Shown: positions 1 through 9,051 of the stretch, in pieces
Layout of the letters: every line of letters starts with the position of its first letter
Position numbering within the stretch: the stretch's first letter is position 1
The notes under the pieces: generated by a model
Told to the model about the DNA's origin: nothing
The model's input: only the letters and a program-made list of their open reading frames with translations
Databases searched by the model: none
NCBI GenBank assembly: GCA_964385465.1
Contig: CAYLPJ010000015.1
Location: forward strand, 44,054 to 108,053
DNA length: 64,000 nt
Origin: CAYLPJ01 sp964385465
GTDB lineage: Bacteria > Planctomycetota > Phycisphaerae > SM23-33
Direction of reading: 5' to 3'
Translations under genes and position numbers: made by a program

Positions 1-2087
1 TGCCCACCACGCTCTGCCTCCACGGGCCCCGGGCCTTCTTCCAGGGCATCCGCCACGTCGTCGCCCTCGATGCCGAGACCGGCTCGGTCGCCTGGCGCGT
101 GCCCCGCCCCGCCCGCACCAAGCGACGGGGCTGGTCCACGCCGACGCTGCTGGCCTGCGACGGCGTGGTCCTCTCCGCCGACGGGGAGGGCCCCGAGAAC
201 CCGCCGGCCGCCGACGCGAAGGTCCAGTGGGTCGTCAGCGCGGGCGTGAACCCCAGCACGGGAGACCTGGTGGCCTACTCGGCCGATGACGGCAAGGAGC
301 TGTGGCGCTGCAAGACCGCCGAGGGCTACAACTCCCCCCCGGACGTGTTCGTCGTCGACGGCGTGGTCTGGACGGGCACGGCCCGCGGGCGGAACGACCC
401 CGACTTCACCGAGGGGCGCGACCTGAAGACCGGCAAGGTCGTCCGCCGCCTGGCCACGGCCGAGGCGTTCACGGACACCCACCACCACCGCTGCTACCGG
501 AACAAGGCGACGTCGCGGTACATCGTGCTGGGGCGGACGGGGATCGAGTTCATCGACCTCGCCGGGGCCGACCCGCAGCGACACTGCTGGGTCCGCGGCG
601 CCTGCCAGTACGGCGTCCTGCCCGCCAACGGGCTGATCTACGCCCCGCCCCACGCCTGCGGGTGCTACATCCAGAGCAAGCTGGCGGGCCTCTGGGCGCT
701 GGCGCCGCGGCGGGAGTCCGGCCGGGCCGTCCCGCAGGCCGACCCGGCCCATCCGCTGGTCAAGGGCCCGGCGTTCGGCAAGGTCGATCCCGACGCCGCG
801 AAGATCGCCGGCGAGGACTGGCCCACCTACCGCCACGACCGCGCCCGAACCGCCAACACCCCCGCCGCCGTGGGGACCGACCTGTCTGCGGCCTGGACGG
901 CAAAAATCGGCGGGCGGCTCAGCGGGCTGGTCGTTGCCGGTGGAGTGGCGCTCGTCGCGGCCGTCGACGCCCACACCGTCCACGCCCTCGACGCCGTTAC
1001 CGGGCGGCAGCTCTGGAGCCGCACCGTCGGCGGGCGCGTGGACTCCCCGCCGACGATCCACGCCGCCACGGCCGTCTTCGGCTGCGCCGACGGCTGGGTC
1101 CGCTGCCTGCGCCTGGGCGACGGGGAGTTGGTCTGGCGCTTCCGCGCCGCCCCCGCCGACCGGCGGATGATCGCGTTCGACCAGGTCGAGAGCGTCTGGC
1201 CGGTGACCGGCAGCGTGCTGATCCGCGACGGCGTGGTGTATGCCACCGCCGGTCGGTCCAGCTTCCTCGACGGCGGGATGCTGCTGCACCGCCTGGATGC
1301 CGCCACGGGCCGGCGAATCGCGACCAAGCGGTTCTACAACCGCGACTCGAACACGGGCGCCCAGCCGGAAGAGGCCATCGAGGACACCGAGCTCCCCGGT
1401 GCCCTGCCGGACGTGCTCGTGGACGACGGGCGGTACATCTACCTCCGCGACAAACGAATGGAGCCGGACGGCACGGAGCACCCGCCGACGGTCGCCCACC
1501 TGTACAGTTCGGCCGGGCTGCTGGACGACGCGTGGTGGCACCGCACGTACTGGACGTGGGGCGAGCGCAACTGGGGCCGCGCCAGCGGCTGGGCCGTCAT
1601 GAGCAGGTTCCGCCCCAGCGGGCGGCTGATGGTCGTGGAGGAACACACCGTCCTCGGCTACGGTCGTCAGAACGTCGGGGGCAACCGCCTCCGCGGCTAC
1701 CACCTGTTCCGCGCCGACAAGAAGGTCACCGTGCTGGACCGCAAGATCCGCAACAACAACCGGGCGATCATGGCCCACCAGAAGCCCGCCAAGGTCCACC
1801 ACCGCTGGTCGCGGAACGTGCCCATCGTCATCCGTGCCATGCTGCTGGCCGACGGGACGCTCTTCGCCGCCGGGCCGGTCATGGAACGCAAGCGCGAGCC
1901 GGCCTTCGACGACCCCGCCGCCGAGGCCGCCCTGCTGGCCTTCGACAGCGAGGGCAAGGACCTCGCCCGCCTTCCGCTGCCGTCCCAGCCGGTCTTTGAC
2001 GGCCTGGCCGCCGCCCGCGGCCGACTGTACGCGGCGTGCGTCGACGGCTCGGTGATCTGCCTTTCCCGCAAGAGGCAGCAGGAGTGA
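1..2087 (+). CDS. PQQ-like beta-propeller repeat protein, 5' end outside window
   Basis: The frame is open from base 3 and shows a propeller blade (VVALDAETGSVAW) upstream of its first possible start, a GTG at 99, so the gene begins outside the window. About 694 C-terminal residues are visible. Repeated blades of the type LDAVTGRQLWSRTVGG and TGDLVAYSADDGKELW match PQQ/BamB-like WD-type propellers. A histidine/cysteine-rich stretch (HHHRCYR, then HACGCY) lies in the first third and resembles planctomycete proteins of this class. Such proteins are usually extracytoplasmic, but the export signal would be in the missing part. Whether it binds PQQ or is a pure scaffold cannot be told. The stop TGA at 2085-2087 lies inside the left arm of the inverted-repeat element that follows. 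Confidence 0.8.
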   Translation, partial: PTTLCLHGPRAFFQGIRHVVALDAETGSVAWRVPRPARTKRRGWSTPTLLACDGVVLSADGEGPENPPAADAKVQWVVSAGVNPSTGDLVAYSADDGKELWRCKTAEGYNSPPDVFVVDGVVWTGTARGRNDPDFTEGRDLKTGKVVRRLATAEAFTDTHHHRCYRNKATSRYIVLGRTGIEFIDLAGADPQRHCWVRGACQYGVLPANGLIYAPPHACGCYIQSKLAGLWALAPRRESGRAVPQADPAHPLVKGPAFGKVDPDAAKIAGEDWPTYRHDRARTANTPAAVGTDLSAAWTAKIGGRLSGLVVAGGVALVAAVDAHTVHALDAVTGRQLWSRTVGGRVDSPPTIHAATAVFGCADGWVRCLRLGDGELVWRFRAAPADRRMIAFDQVESVWPVTGSVLIRDGVVYATAGRSSFLDGGMLLHRLDAATGRRIATKRFYNRDSNTGAQPEEAIEDTELPGALPDVLVDDGRYIYLRDKRMEPDGTEHPPTVAHLYSSAGLLDDAWWHRTYWTWGERNWGRASGWAVMSRFRPSGRLMVVEEHTVLGYGRQNVGGNRLRGYHLFRADKKVTVLDRKIRNNNRAIMAHQKPAKVHHRWSRNVPIVIRAMLLADGTLFAAGPVMERKREPAFDDPAAEAALLAFDSEGKDLARLPLPSQPVFDGLAAARGRLYAACVDGSVICLSRKRQQE

Positions 2088-2420
2088 ACGCCGAGATGAA
2101 CGGATGCGACACCGGCAGGAAACATGACAGGGATGCATGGGATGCGAGCGGAAAGCTCCCGGGCTCCAAGCGGTCTCAGATAGGTTCGTTGCGGTTCCTG
2201 CGCCGGACGCGGCTCGTCCGGCAAGGCGGGCGAAGCAGGCGATGCCGTAGCATCGCCGATGCAGGCCAACGCGGCCAGGCGGGCCGGGGACCAGCAGGAA
2301 CCCAACATGACGTATCTGGGGCCGCTTAGAGCGTCCCGCTGCTTCTCTGCAACGTCCCATCCCCGGCATCCCCTGTGTCCCTGCTGACTCGGCTTGTCGT
2401 ATCCGCGTTCATCCGCGTTC
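2086..2420. repeat. Long imperfect inverted-repeat element
   Basis: The left arm at 2086-2144 (gaacgc..gatgaac..ggat.cgaca..gacagggatgc..gggatg) reads closely like the reverse complement of the right arm at 2358-2420, which ends in atccgcgttcatccgcgttc. Between the arms are two perfect short hairpins: GCCGGACG/CGTCCGGC at 2202-2222 and GGCGATGC-CGTA-GCATCGCC at 2238-2257. The left arm starts on the stop codon of the preceding gene. Related but more decayed copies occur at 28200-28405 and, in short form, at 5606-5698. It has no coding capacity. It could be a MITE-like or REP-like element, or a structured 3' UTR. Confidence 0.6.
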
Positions 2421-2523
2421 CTTCCTTCGGGTCCCCGTTGCGTTGCCAACCACGTCGAACCTTTGTGAGGCCGGTGTCGTTTGATAGCGTGGTAAGAGTG
2501 TGCCAACCCACAGGAGAGACACG
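2088..2523. other. Intergenic region, non-coding
   Basis: 436 bases without a supportable gene. Nearly all of it is the inverted-repeat element; the last 60 bases carry a candidate promoter and a Shine-Dalgarno site for the VCBS gene. Confidence 0.6.
2463..2490 (+). promoter_or_regulatory. Candidate promoter of the VCBS-repeat gene
   Basis: TTGTGA at 2463-2468 and TAGCGT at 2485-2490 are separated by 16 bp, 34 bp upstream of the ATG. The same -10 hexamer TAGCGT appears before the BON-domain gene. Strength is uncertain. Confidence 0.4.
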
Positions 2524-3660
2524 ATGCGATATAGCGTTTGGGCGATGGCGGCGGTGGCGATGCTGGGCGGGACGGTCTTCGGCGGAGAGGTGGCGTTCGA
2601 GAAGACCGTCGTGGACGGGACGTTCCGCTCCGAGGGCGTCGACGCCGCCGACGTGAACAAGGACGGGAAGATGGACATCCTCGCCGGCGACGTCTGGTAC
2701 GCCGCGCCGGACTGGACCGGCGGCGAGGTCCGGAAGGTCGGCAAGTACAACCCTGCCAAGGGCTACAGCCAGTGCTTCGCCAACTGGGCCTGGGACGTCA
2801 ACGGCGACGGCTGGACCGACTCGGTCATCGTCTGCTGGCCGGGCAAAAAGGCCATCTGGTACGAGAACCCGCAGAACAAGCCCGGCCACTGGAAGGCCCA
2901 CGAGTTCTGCAGCAGCGCCTGCAACGAGTCGCCGTTCTTCGGCAAGGTCTTCGACGAAGGCCCCCCGGCGCTGCTCTGCGGGACCAAGGGCAGGATGATG
3001 CTGTATCGCCCGTCCGGCGAGGCCGGCGGGTCGTGGCAGGCGACGGCGATCAGCAAGCCCAAGGCCCCGGGCACGAAGCAGTATTCTCACGGCCTGGGCG
3101 TCGGCGACGTCAACGGCGACGGGCGGCGGGACGTGCTGGTCACCGGCGGCTGGTGGGAGGCCCCGGCCGACCCGGCCGGGACGCCGTGGACCTTCCACAA
3201 GGCGGACATCGGCGCCAAGAGCGCGGACCTGCTGGTGACGGACGTCGATGGCGACGGCGACGCGGACGTGATCGCCTCCTCGGCCCACGGCTACGGGATC
3301 TGGTGGCACGAGCAGCTCGACGGCGGGAAGTTCACGAGGCACGAGATCGACAAGAGCTTCTCACAGGTCCATGCCCTGCGGCTGGCGGACGTCAACGGCG
3401 ACGGGCTGACCGACGTGGTCACCGGCAAGCGGTACTTCGCCCACAACGGGCGGGATCCCGGGGGCAAGGACCCGGACATCCGCCTGGTCTGGCTGGAGCT
3501 GACCCGCCCGGGGAAGGGCAAGGCGAAGTTCGTGCTCCACGACATCGACAACGACTCCGGCGTGGGCACGCAGTTCCGCGTGCTGGACTTCAACGCCGAC
3601 GGCAAGATCGACGTGCTGACGTCCAACAAGAAGGGCGTCCACCTCTTCCTCCAGAAATAG
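2524..3660 (+). CDS. Secreted FG-GAP/VCBS-repeat protein
   Basis: A 378-residue protein. ATG 2524 was chosen over an upstream in-frame start because AGGAGA precedes it at good spacing and the first residues form a signal peptide (MRYSVWAMAAVAMLGG). The mature part carries at least five calcium-loop repeats of the form DVNxDGxxD (DVNKDGKMD, DVNGDGRRD, DVDGDGDAD, DVNGDGLTD, DFNADGKID), the hallmark of FG-GAP/VCBS beta-propellers. It ends four residues after HLFLQK with no dockerin or anchor, so it is probably free in the periplasm or secreted. Such proteins are common and of unknown detailed function in Planctomycetota; a binding or structural role is the usual inference. It stands alone between non-coding regions. 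Confidence 0.85.
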   Translation: MRYSVWAMAAVAMLGGTVFGGEVAFEKTVVDGTFRSEGVDAADVNKDGKMDILAGDVWYAAPDWTGGEVRKVGKYNPAKGYSQCFANWAWDVNGDGWTDSVIVCWPGKKAIWYENPQNKPGHWKAHEFCSSACNESPFFGKVFDEGPPALLCGTKGRMMLYRPSGEAGGSWQATAISKPKAPGTKQYSHGLGVGDVNGDGRRDVLVTGGWWEAPADPAGTPWTFHKADIGAKSADLLVTDVDGDGDADVIASSAHGYGIWWHEQLDGGKFTRHEIDKSFSQVHALRLADVNGDGLTDVVTGKRYFAHNGRDPGGKDPDIRLVWLELTRPGKGKAKFVLHDIDNDSGVGTQFRVLDFNADGKIDVLTSNKKGVHLFLQK

Positions 3661-3835
3661 CCGGAGGATCGTGGGACCGGAAGATCGGTAATCCGGTACC
3701 CCTGCCGGTCTTGTGACCGCCGGGGGTTCCTCGTACCATGAATTCAGGAAACCTCTGTTGCGCCGCGACAGAGGGGATTGTCCTGGTGGGAGAGGCCGGC
3801 CGCATGCAGCGGGAACCGGCCGCGGGACGAGGAGC

Positions 3836-4813
3836 ATGACCGGCACCGACCACGAAACCCGGGAGGACCGGCCCGCCGGGCGGCGGGCGCGGAGGCACGA
3901 CTTCGCCCTCGGCTGGGCGCTCTCGGCGGCGGTCCATCTCGTGCTGCTCGGCGCCTTCCTGGTCGTGACGGCCTGGTGGGCGGACGAGGGCGAGCCGGGC
4001 CCGCGCCGGCGGCCCGTGAAGGTCGTCGTGACCGACCCGAAGCCCGCGCTCGATGCCGCCGCCTTTCCGGACGTCGCCGCCGAGCCGCTAACCGGGGCGC
4101 TGGCGGTCCCCCGGCTGAAGGACTCGCCCGTCGAGAAGCCCGTGCTGGCGCTGGGCGAGGCGACCCGCCGGACCTCCAAGGTCGAACGGCTGATCGGCAT
4201 CGACGTCGGGGCCGGCGGGGACCTGCCGGCCGCGATGGACGGCAACTGGACGGACCTGGCCGCCGGGGCCGAAGGCACCGGACGGGGCGGGGCGAGCTTC
4301 TTCGGCCTCGAGGCGCGCGGGGAAGAGTTCGTCTTCGTCGTCGACCGCTCGGGGAGCATGAAGGGCGCGAGGCTGGCCGCCGCCAAGGCCGAGCTGCTGC
4401 GGTCGGTTCGCCGGCTGGACCGCCGGTCGAGCTTCACAACGATCTTCTTCAGCACGCACGCCACGCCCATGCCGGGCAAGGGCCTGCTGCGGGCGACCGA
4501 GGGGAACAAACGCAAGCACTTCGCGTGGGTCGAGCGCATCGACGCCGGCGGCGGCACCGAGCCGCTGGGCGCCGTCAAGCGGGCCCTGGCCCTGCGACCC
4601 GATGCGATCTGGGTGCTCTCCGACGGCATCTTCGACCCGAGGACGATCGAACGCATCCGTCGCGCCAATCCCGGCCAGGCCGTGCAGATCCACACCATCG
4701 CCTTCTACAGCCGCAAGGGCGAGGAGGTGCTGCTCCGCCTGGCCGAACAGAACCGCGGGCGGTATCGCTTCGTCTCGCCCTCGGACGTCGGGCTGGGCCG
4801 CAAGGGAACGTGA
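3836..4813 (+). CDS. VWA-domain protein with TonB-like transmembrane anchor
   Basis: 325 residues. Start ATG 3836 has GAGGAG just upstream. A short basic cytoplasmic N-terminus leads to one membrane helix (about residues 25-48). The helix carries Ser30-x3-His34 (SAAVH), the spacing found in the TonB helix where Ser/His contact ExbB/ExbD. A linker follows, then a von Willebrand A domain from about residue 160 with an intact MIDAS start (DRSGSM, 170-175), a later Thr in GGGTEPLG, and an Asp in VLSDGIFD. There is no TonB C-terminal domain. It heads a run ExbB-ExbD-ExbD-TPR-J-like-zinc finger, so I infer that it takes the place of TonB: a proton-motive-force-linked anchor that moves or loads a periplasmic VWA domain. 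VWA ligands and outer partner are unknown. Confidence 0.85.
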   Translation: MTGTDHETREDRPAGRRARRHDFALGWALSAAVHLVLLGAFLVVTAWWADEGEPGPRRRPVKVVVTDPKPALDAAAFPDVAAEPLTGALAVPRLKDSPVEKPVLALGEATRRTSKVERLIGIDVGAGGDLPAAMDGNWTDLAAGAEGTGRGGASFFGLEARGEEFVFVVDRSGSMKGARLAAAKAELLRSVRRLDRRSSFTTIFFSTHATPMPGKGLLRATEGNKRKHFAWVERIDAGGGTEPLGAVKRALALRPDAIWVLSDGIFDPRTIERIRRANPGQAVQIHTIAFYSRKGEEVLLRLAEQNRGRYRFVSPSDVGLGRKGT

Positions 4814-4861
4814 CCGCCGCAAAGGCCGCCGGGGCCGAGCCCGGCACATGGGAGTGAGCAC

Positions 4862-5599
4862 GTGGGACGACGTGACGTGACGGCGTGGGCGGCATGCGGG
4901 CTGGGGGTGCTGGCAGTCGCGGCGGCCGCGGCCGGGCAGACGACCGCCGGCGCCGAGCCCGGCGACGGACGAGAGCTGACGCTCTGGAACACGATCGAGG
5001 CCGGCGGGATCATCGGCCTGCTGGTGATCCTGATGTCCCTGGCGGCCGTGGCGCTGATCGCCGAGCACTTCCTCTCGATCCGCCGGGCGCGGTTCCTGCC
5101 CGAGCCGCTGGAGAAGGCCCTCGGCGAGCACCTGTCGGTGGGCAACTTCGGCGTCGCCGTCGAGCTGTGCCGCAAGTCCGACACCTTCCTCGCCCGCGTC
5201 GTCGAGGCCGGGCTCGCACGCCGCGGCGGGATGTTCGGCTTCTTCGACATGCAGAACGCCATGCAGGAAGTCGCCGAACGCGAGGTTGCGCGCCTGTACC
5301 GCAAGCTGGAGTACCTGGCCTTCATCGCCTCGGCGGCGCCGATGCTGGGCCTGCTGGGCACGGTGACGGGCATGATCCGGTCCTTCAACGTGATCGCCTC
5401 CACCGAGGGCGCCGCCCGCCCCTCCCAGTTGGCCGGGGGAATCTCCGAGGCCCTGATCACCACGTGCATGGGCCTGATCGTGGCGATCCCGTCGATGTTC
5501 TTCGTCTCGCAGTTCCGCAACCGCATCGACGGGTACGTCGCCGAGACCGAAACCGTCGTCGAACGCCTCCTCGGCCGCTTCCGTTCCGAGCAGCGATGA
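4862..5599 (+). CDS. MotA/TolQ/ExbB proton-channel family protein
   Basis: 245 residues from GTG 4862 (GGGAG upstream; the nearby ATG 4848 is in another frame and stops at once). An N-terminal signal or membrane stretch (AACGLGVLAVAAAAAG) is followed by the family's three membrane helices: about 43-66, 150-176 (SAAPMLGLLGTVTGMI, the conserved channel helix) and 198-218 (ITTCMGLIVAIPSMFF). Between the first two lies the long cytoplasmic segment typical of ExbB/TolQ. In the family this subunit forms a pentamer around an ExbD dimer and conducts protons. It sits 48 bp after the VWA gene and 106 bp before exbD; that second gap contains a small inverted repeat. Confidence 0.9.
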   Translation: MGRRDVTAWAACGLGVLAVAAAAAGQTTAGAEPGDGRELTLWNTIEAGGIIGLLVILMSLAAVALIAEHFLSIRRARFLPEPLEKALGEHLSVGNFGVAVELCRKSDTFLARVVEAGLARRGGMFGFFDMQNAMQEVAEREVARLYRKLEYLAFIASAAPMLGLLGTVTGMIRSFNVIASTEGAARPSQLAGGISEALITTCMGLIVAIPSMFFVSQFRNRIDGYVAETETVVERLLGRFRSEQR

Positions 5600-5605
5600 C
5601 TGACT

Positions 5606-5698
5606 GTTCCAGGAGACATCCCGGGAATGAACGCGGATGCGGCGAGCAAGGGCCTCTCGCCCGCGTTCACCAGCGGCCGGCCCTGCCGGTTCCTGGAG
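5606..5698. repeat. Nested inverted repeat within the exbB-exbD gap
   Basis: The outer arms are TCCAGGA (5608-5614) and TCCTGGA (5691-5697). The inner arms are TGAACGCGG (5628-5636) and CCGCGTTCA (5661-5669). The inner arms use the same gaacgcgg word as the larger elements at 2086-2420 and 28200-28405. It could fold in the mRNA and separate expression of the channel from the two ExbD genes. Confidence 0.5.
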
Positions 5699-5705
5699 AA
5701 AGACC

Positions 5706-6149
5706 ATGAGGCTGCATAAGACCAAACGGAAGTATGGGTGTGCGATCGACATCACGCCGCTGATCGACGTGGTGTTCCTGCTGATCATCTTCTCGATGGC
5801 GGTCTCGCAGTTCTCCCGGCTCCAGGCCGAGGACCTGCGGCTGCCGGAGGCCCGGGAGGGCACACGCCCGATCGCCTCGCTGGCCGGGCGGCTGGTGATC
5901 AACATCCGACCCGACGGCAGCCTCGGCGTCCTCGGCGCCGACCACACGCTCGACACCCTCGCCGCCCTGCTGGCAGACCGCGTCCGCACACGCGGCGCCG
6001 GGGCCCTGTCTGTCATCGTCCGCAGCGACCGCCGCACGCCGTGGGGCTTCGTGCGACCGGTGCTCAAGGAATGCGCTGCCGCCGGCATCGCGGACGTGAA
6101 CGTGGCCGTGCTGGACCCCGGCGCAACGGGAGGCGGTGGCACGCCGTGA
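5706..6149 (+). CDS. ExbD/TolR family protein, first copy
   Basis: 147 residues. ATG 5706 has GGAGAAAG upstream; the longer open frame before it lies in the inverted repeat. A basic N-terminus (RLHKTKRKY) precedes a single helix with the conserved proton-carrying Asp21 (ITPLIDVVFLLIIF). The periplasmic C-terminal half (about 60-147) follows the ExbD/TolR fold, including the strand RLVINIRPDGSLGV. With the ExbB-like protein it should form the proton-driven stator of this cluster. The stop TGA 6147-6149 overlaps the GTG start of the second exbD (GTGA), so translation is probably coupled. Confidence 0.9.
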   Translation: MRLHKTKRKYGCAIDITPLIDVVFLLIIFSMAVSQFSRLQAEDLRLPEAREGTRPIASLAGRLVINIRPDGSLGVLGADHTLDTLAALLADRVRTRGAGALSVIVRSDRRTPWGFVRPVLKECAAAGIADVNVAVLDPGATGGGGTP

Positions 6150-6574
6150 AGCTCACGCGCCGGACATCACGTTCGCCCAGGCCCGGGCTGCGGATGGCGC
6201 CCATGATCGACGTCGTCTTCCTGCTGCTGATCTTCTTCATGTGCACGTCGACGTTCCTGCGACCCGAGCACGACCTGCCCAGCCGCCTGCCGGCCGCGGG
6301 GCTGCCCGGCTCCACGCCCGAGCCCCTGGACCCCGTGCGGATCCGGCTGTCGGTCGCCGACGACGGCGTGCGTGTAGCCTGCGACGGCCAGCCCGCACGA
6401 TCCCGCGAGCATCTCGCGTCCATGCTTCGCGCCCGGCGTTCGCTCGGCGACCCGCCGGTGATCATCGCCGGCACGGACGCCGTGCCGTTCGACGACATGG
6501 TCGCCGCACTGGACGCCTGCCACGCCGCCGGGCTGTACCGCACCGCCTTCGCCGCCGGGGGGGCCTCGCCGTGA
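6146..6574 (+). CDS. ExbD/TolR family protein, second copy
   Basis: 142 residues from GTG 6146, which overlaps the previous stop as GTGA; GGGAGG is upstream. It has a basic N-terminus (KLTRRTSRS), then a helix with Asp22 in MIDVVFLLLIFF, then a periplasmic ExbD domain (RIRLSVADDGVRVACDG). It is clearly a diverged paralogue of the first copy. Paired ExbD genes are frequent in Planctomycetota, and the two may form a heterodimer in the channel pore. The stop at 6572-6574 again overlaps the next GTG start (6571). Confidence 0.9.
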   Translation: MKLTRRTSRSPRPGLRMAPMIDVVFLLLIFFMCTSTFLRPEHDLPSRLPAAGLPGSTPEPLDPVRIRLSVADDGVRVACDGQPARSREHLASMLRARRSLGDPPVIIAGTDAVPFDDMVAALDACHAAGLYRTAFAAGGASP

Positions 6575-9051
6575 GCCGCACCCGAGCACGACTTGCCCTT
6601 GCCGCCTGCTGCATCGCCGCCGCTGCCCCGGTGGCCGCCCAGACCACGCAACCCGACCTCGTCGAGCGAATAGGGAGCCTGCTGACCGCCGCCCGCGAGG
6701 CCGAAACGTACCCCGCCGCCGACCGCCACCTCGACGCGGCCGAGAAGCTCTATCGCGACCGCGGCGGTTCGCTGGACCTGACGGACCGCCGTTTCGTGCG
6801 GGCGGACCTGCTCGCCGCCCGCGGGCGGGCCGCCGCGACGGCCTGGCGGCGCGACCCCGAGGGGCGGGCGCACCTGCCGCCGATCGCCACGAGGGCCCTG
6901 AACGAGGCGACCGCCGAATACGGCCGCATCGTCGAGCTCTGCGAGAGGCGCCTCGACGGCCTGGAGGTCCGCCTGGGCCACGAACTCGCCCGCCGCCACG
7001 CGAAGTGGCAGGAGCTGGGCGGGCTGATCTCGCGGGCGAACTACCGCGAGGCGTGGGCGCACTACCATCTCGCCCTGGTTACCGACGACGCCGACGCCCG
7101 TCGCCGGCGGCTGACCGAGGCCGTCGAGCGCTTCCGCGGCTTCACCGTCAACGGCTATCGCAACCACCCGATCGTCGGGCGGTGTTTCCTCGGCCAGGCC
7201 CTGTGCCTCCAGGAGCTCGGCCGACCGTATGCCGTCCTTGAGCTTCTCGACGACGTCAAGGCCTCGAACACCCCGCCGGACCTGTTGCGGCGGCTGACGT
7301 ACCTGAAGATGCACGCCGCCGGGGCGTACGGTTCGCACCTCGCCTGCGAGCAGGCGGCGGCGGAGTACTTCGGCTCGGTCGAACCCACCCGGCGGCTGGG
7401 CGACGTCGAGCTGGCGATGTGCATCGAGCGGGCGAAATGCCTGGCCGCCCTGGCCGACCCGGCGAGGAACCCCGAGTTCCACGGCGCGTTCCGGCGCCGC
7501 CTGAACGCCGTGGTCGAGCGGATCAACGCCCACGGCGAGCCGTGGACCGCCGAACTCCGCCGCGTGCTGGGCAAGGCCGAAGGCGGCTCGGCCTTCGCGG
7601 CCGACCGGCGAGCGCGGGAGCTGTTCGACGCCGGCCGATACGACGAAGCCGCCGATACCGCCCGGGAGGCCCTTGCCGCCGACCCGGCCGGGATGACCCC
7701 CGCGGTCCGCGCCGACCTGACCTACGCCCTGGCGGCGGCGGAGATCAACGCGGCGCGCCCGGGCCGGGCCGTCGACGCCGCGGCCGCCTTCGCTGACGCC
7801 TTCCCCGACGACCCCCGCCTCGGTCGCCTGGGGGCGGCCCTGCTCGATGCCGCCGAGGCCGCACGGGCCCGCCAGCCCCCCATGCCCGCCGACCGCTACG
7901 ACGAGCTGTTGGCCGCCATCGGCCGGGCCTTCCCGGACATCCCCGAGGTCCGCTGGCGGCGAGCCGAACTGGCGCTTCGCCGCGGGAGGGACCAGCAGGC
8001 CGTGGACCTGCTGAAGAGCGTCGGACCCGACAGCCCCATCCACCTGCTGGCGCTGTACGCCCGGGCCGTCGCGGCCGCGCGAACGGCGGCGCCCGCCGAC
8101 ACCAACGCGCCCGCGCATGCCGACCTGGACGCCGCCGCCGAGGCCATCGTCCGCTTCGCCGACGCCGCCGACGCCCGCGAGCTGACCGGGCCCCAGGCCC
8201 GCGCCGCCCGTGCGGTCACCGAGGCGGCTGTCCTCATCGCCCGCGGCTACCTCGCCCTGCCCCCTCCGGCTGCCCGCAGGGCCTCGGCCCTGCTGAACCG
8301 CGTGGGCGCGATGGGCGCCGCCGCCGACACCGCCGCCGACGCCCGCCGCCTGCTGGGCCTGCGGGCAGCCCTGCTGACCGCCGAACCCGGCGAGGCCGCC
8401 GCACGCATCGAGGCCCTGCTCGATCCGCGACTCGACGCAGCTCGCGCACCGGCCGACCTGCTCTCCCTCGCCGCCGACCTCCGCGACCGGTTCCACCGCC
8501 TCGCAGACGCAGGCCGCAGCGACGACGCGGCGCCGCTGGGCGACCTGGCCGCCAGCATCTACCGCGCCGTCCTCGCCCGCGCCCGCCGAAGCGACGCGAC
8601 GGCCGTCCCCGCGTCGAGGGTTCCGGCGCTCCGGTTGGCCCTGGCCGAAACGCTCCTGCGCCTCGGCCGGGCCGGCGAGGCCCTCGACCACTACCGCCGC
8701 CTGGCGTCCCGGCCGGGGCTGGGGCGCTCGCCGGCGGTCCTTCGCGGCCTGGCGTTGTCCTACGAGCGGCAGCGGGAGTACGCCCGGGCCGAGCGGCACT
8801 GGGCGACGCTCGCCCGCGGCCTGGACGAGGGGTCGAACCGCTGGGCCGAAGCGCGGTATCATTGGTATCGGTGCCTGCGCGACCGCGGCCTGCGGGGGCG
8901 GGCGGCCAGGCTGCTGGCCTACTTCCGCCTCCAGCACCCGCGGATCGCGGATCCGGCCTGGCGGCGGCGGTTCGACGACCTCGCCGCCGACCTCGGCCTC
9001 GACGCGCCCTCGACCGCCCCCGCCGGGCATACAGCCGAAAGCCGACCATGA
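6571..9051 (+). CDS. Large secreted TPR-like helical repeat protein
   Basis: 826 residues. GTG 6571 overlaps the stop of the second exbD, and the frame then gives a signal peptide (RLALAACCIAAAAPVAAQ). The rest is alanine- and arginine-rich alpha-helical repeat sequence with TPR-like units (for example ALDHYRRLASRPGLG, YERQREYARAERHWATLA). No enzymatic motif is visible. Its place after ExbB-ExbD-ExbD suggests a periplasmic scaffold for the motor or its VWA partner; planctomycete Exb clusters often contain such a protein. It is translationally coupled to the next gene (ATGA at 9048-9051). Individual TPR boundaries are uncertain because of the biased composition. Confidence 0.75.
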   Translation: MSRTRARLALAACCIAAAAPVAAQTTQPDLVERIGSLLTAAREAETYPAADRHLDAAEKLYRDRGGSLDLTDRRFVRADLLAARGRAAATAWRRDPEGRAHLPPIATRALNEATAEYGRIVELCERRLDGLEVRLGHELARRHAKWQELGGLISRANYREAWAHYHLALVTDDADARRRRLTEAVERFRGFTVNGYRNHPIVGRCFLGQALCLQELGRPYAVLELLDDVKASNTPPDLLRRLTYLKMHAAGAYGSHLACEQAAAEYFGSVEPTRRLGDVELAMCIERAKCLAALADPARNPEFHGAFRRRLNAVVERINAHGEPWTAELRRVLGKAEGGSAFAADRRARELFDAGRYDEAADTAREALAADPAGMTPAVRADLTYALAAAEINAARPGRAVDAAAAFADAFPDDPRLGRLGAALLDAAEAARARQPPMPADRYDELLAAIGRAFPDIPEVRWRRAELALRRGRDQQAVDLLKSVGPDSPIHLLALYARAVAAARTAAPADTNAPAHADLDAAAEAIVRFADAADARELTGPQARAARAVTEAAVLIARGYLALPPPAARRASALLNRVGAMGAAADTAADARRLLGLRAALLTAEPGEAAARIEALLDPRLDAARAPADLLSLAADLRDRFHRLADAGRSDDAAPLGDLAASIYRAVLARARRSDATAVPASRVPALRLALAETLLRLGRAGEALDHYRRLASRPGLGRSPAVLRGLALSYERQREYARAERHWATLARGLDEGSNRWAEARYHWYRCLRDRGLRGRAARLLAYFRLQHPRIADPAWRRRFDDLAADLGLDAPSTAPAGHTAESRP

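Noticed and set aside
99..2087. GTG at 99 as the true start of the first gene
   Set aside because: The frame is open to base 3 and a propeller motif precedes the GTG, so the gene continues off the window.
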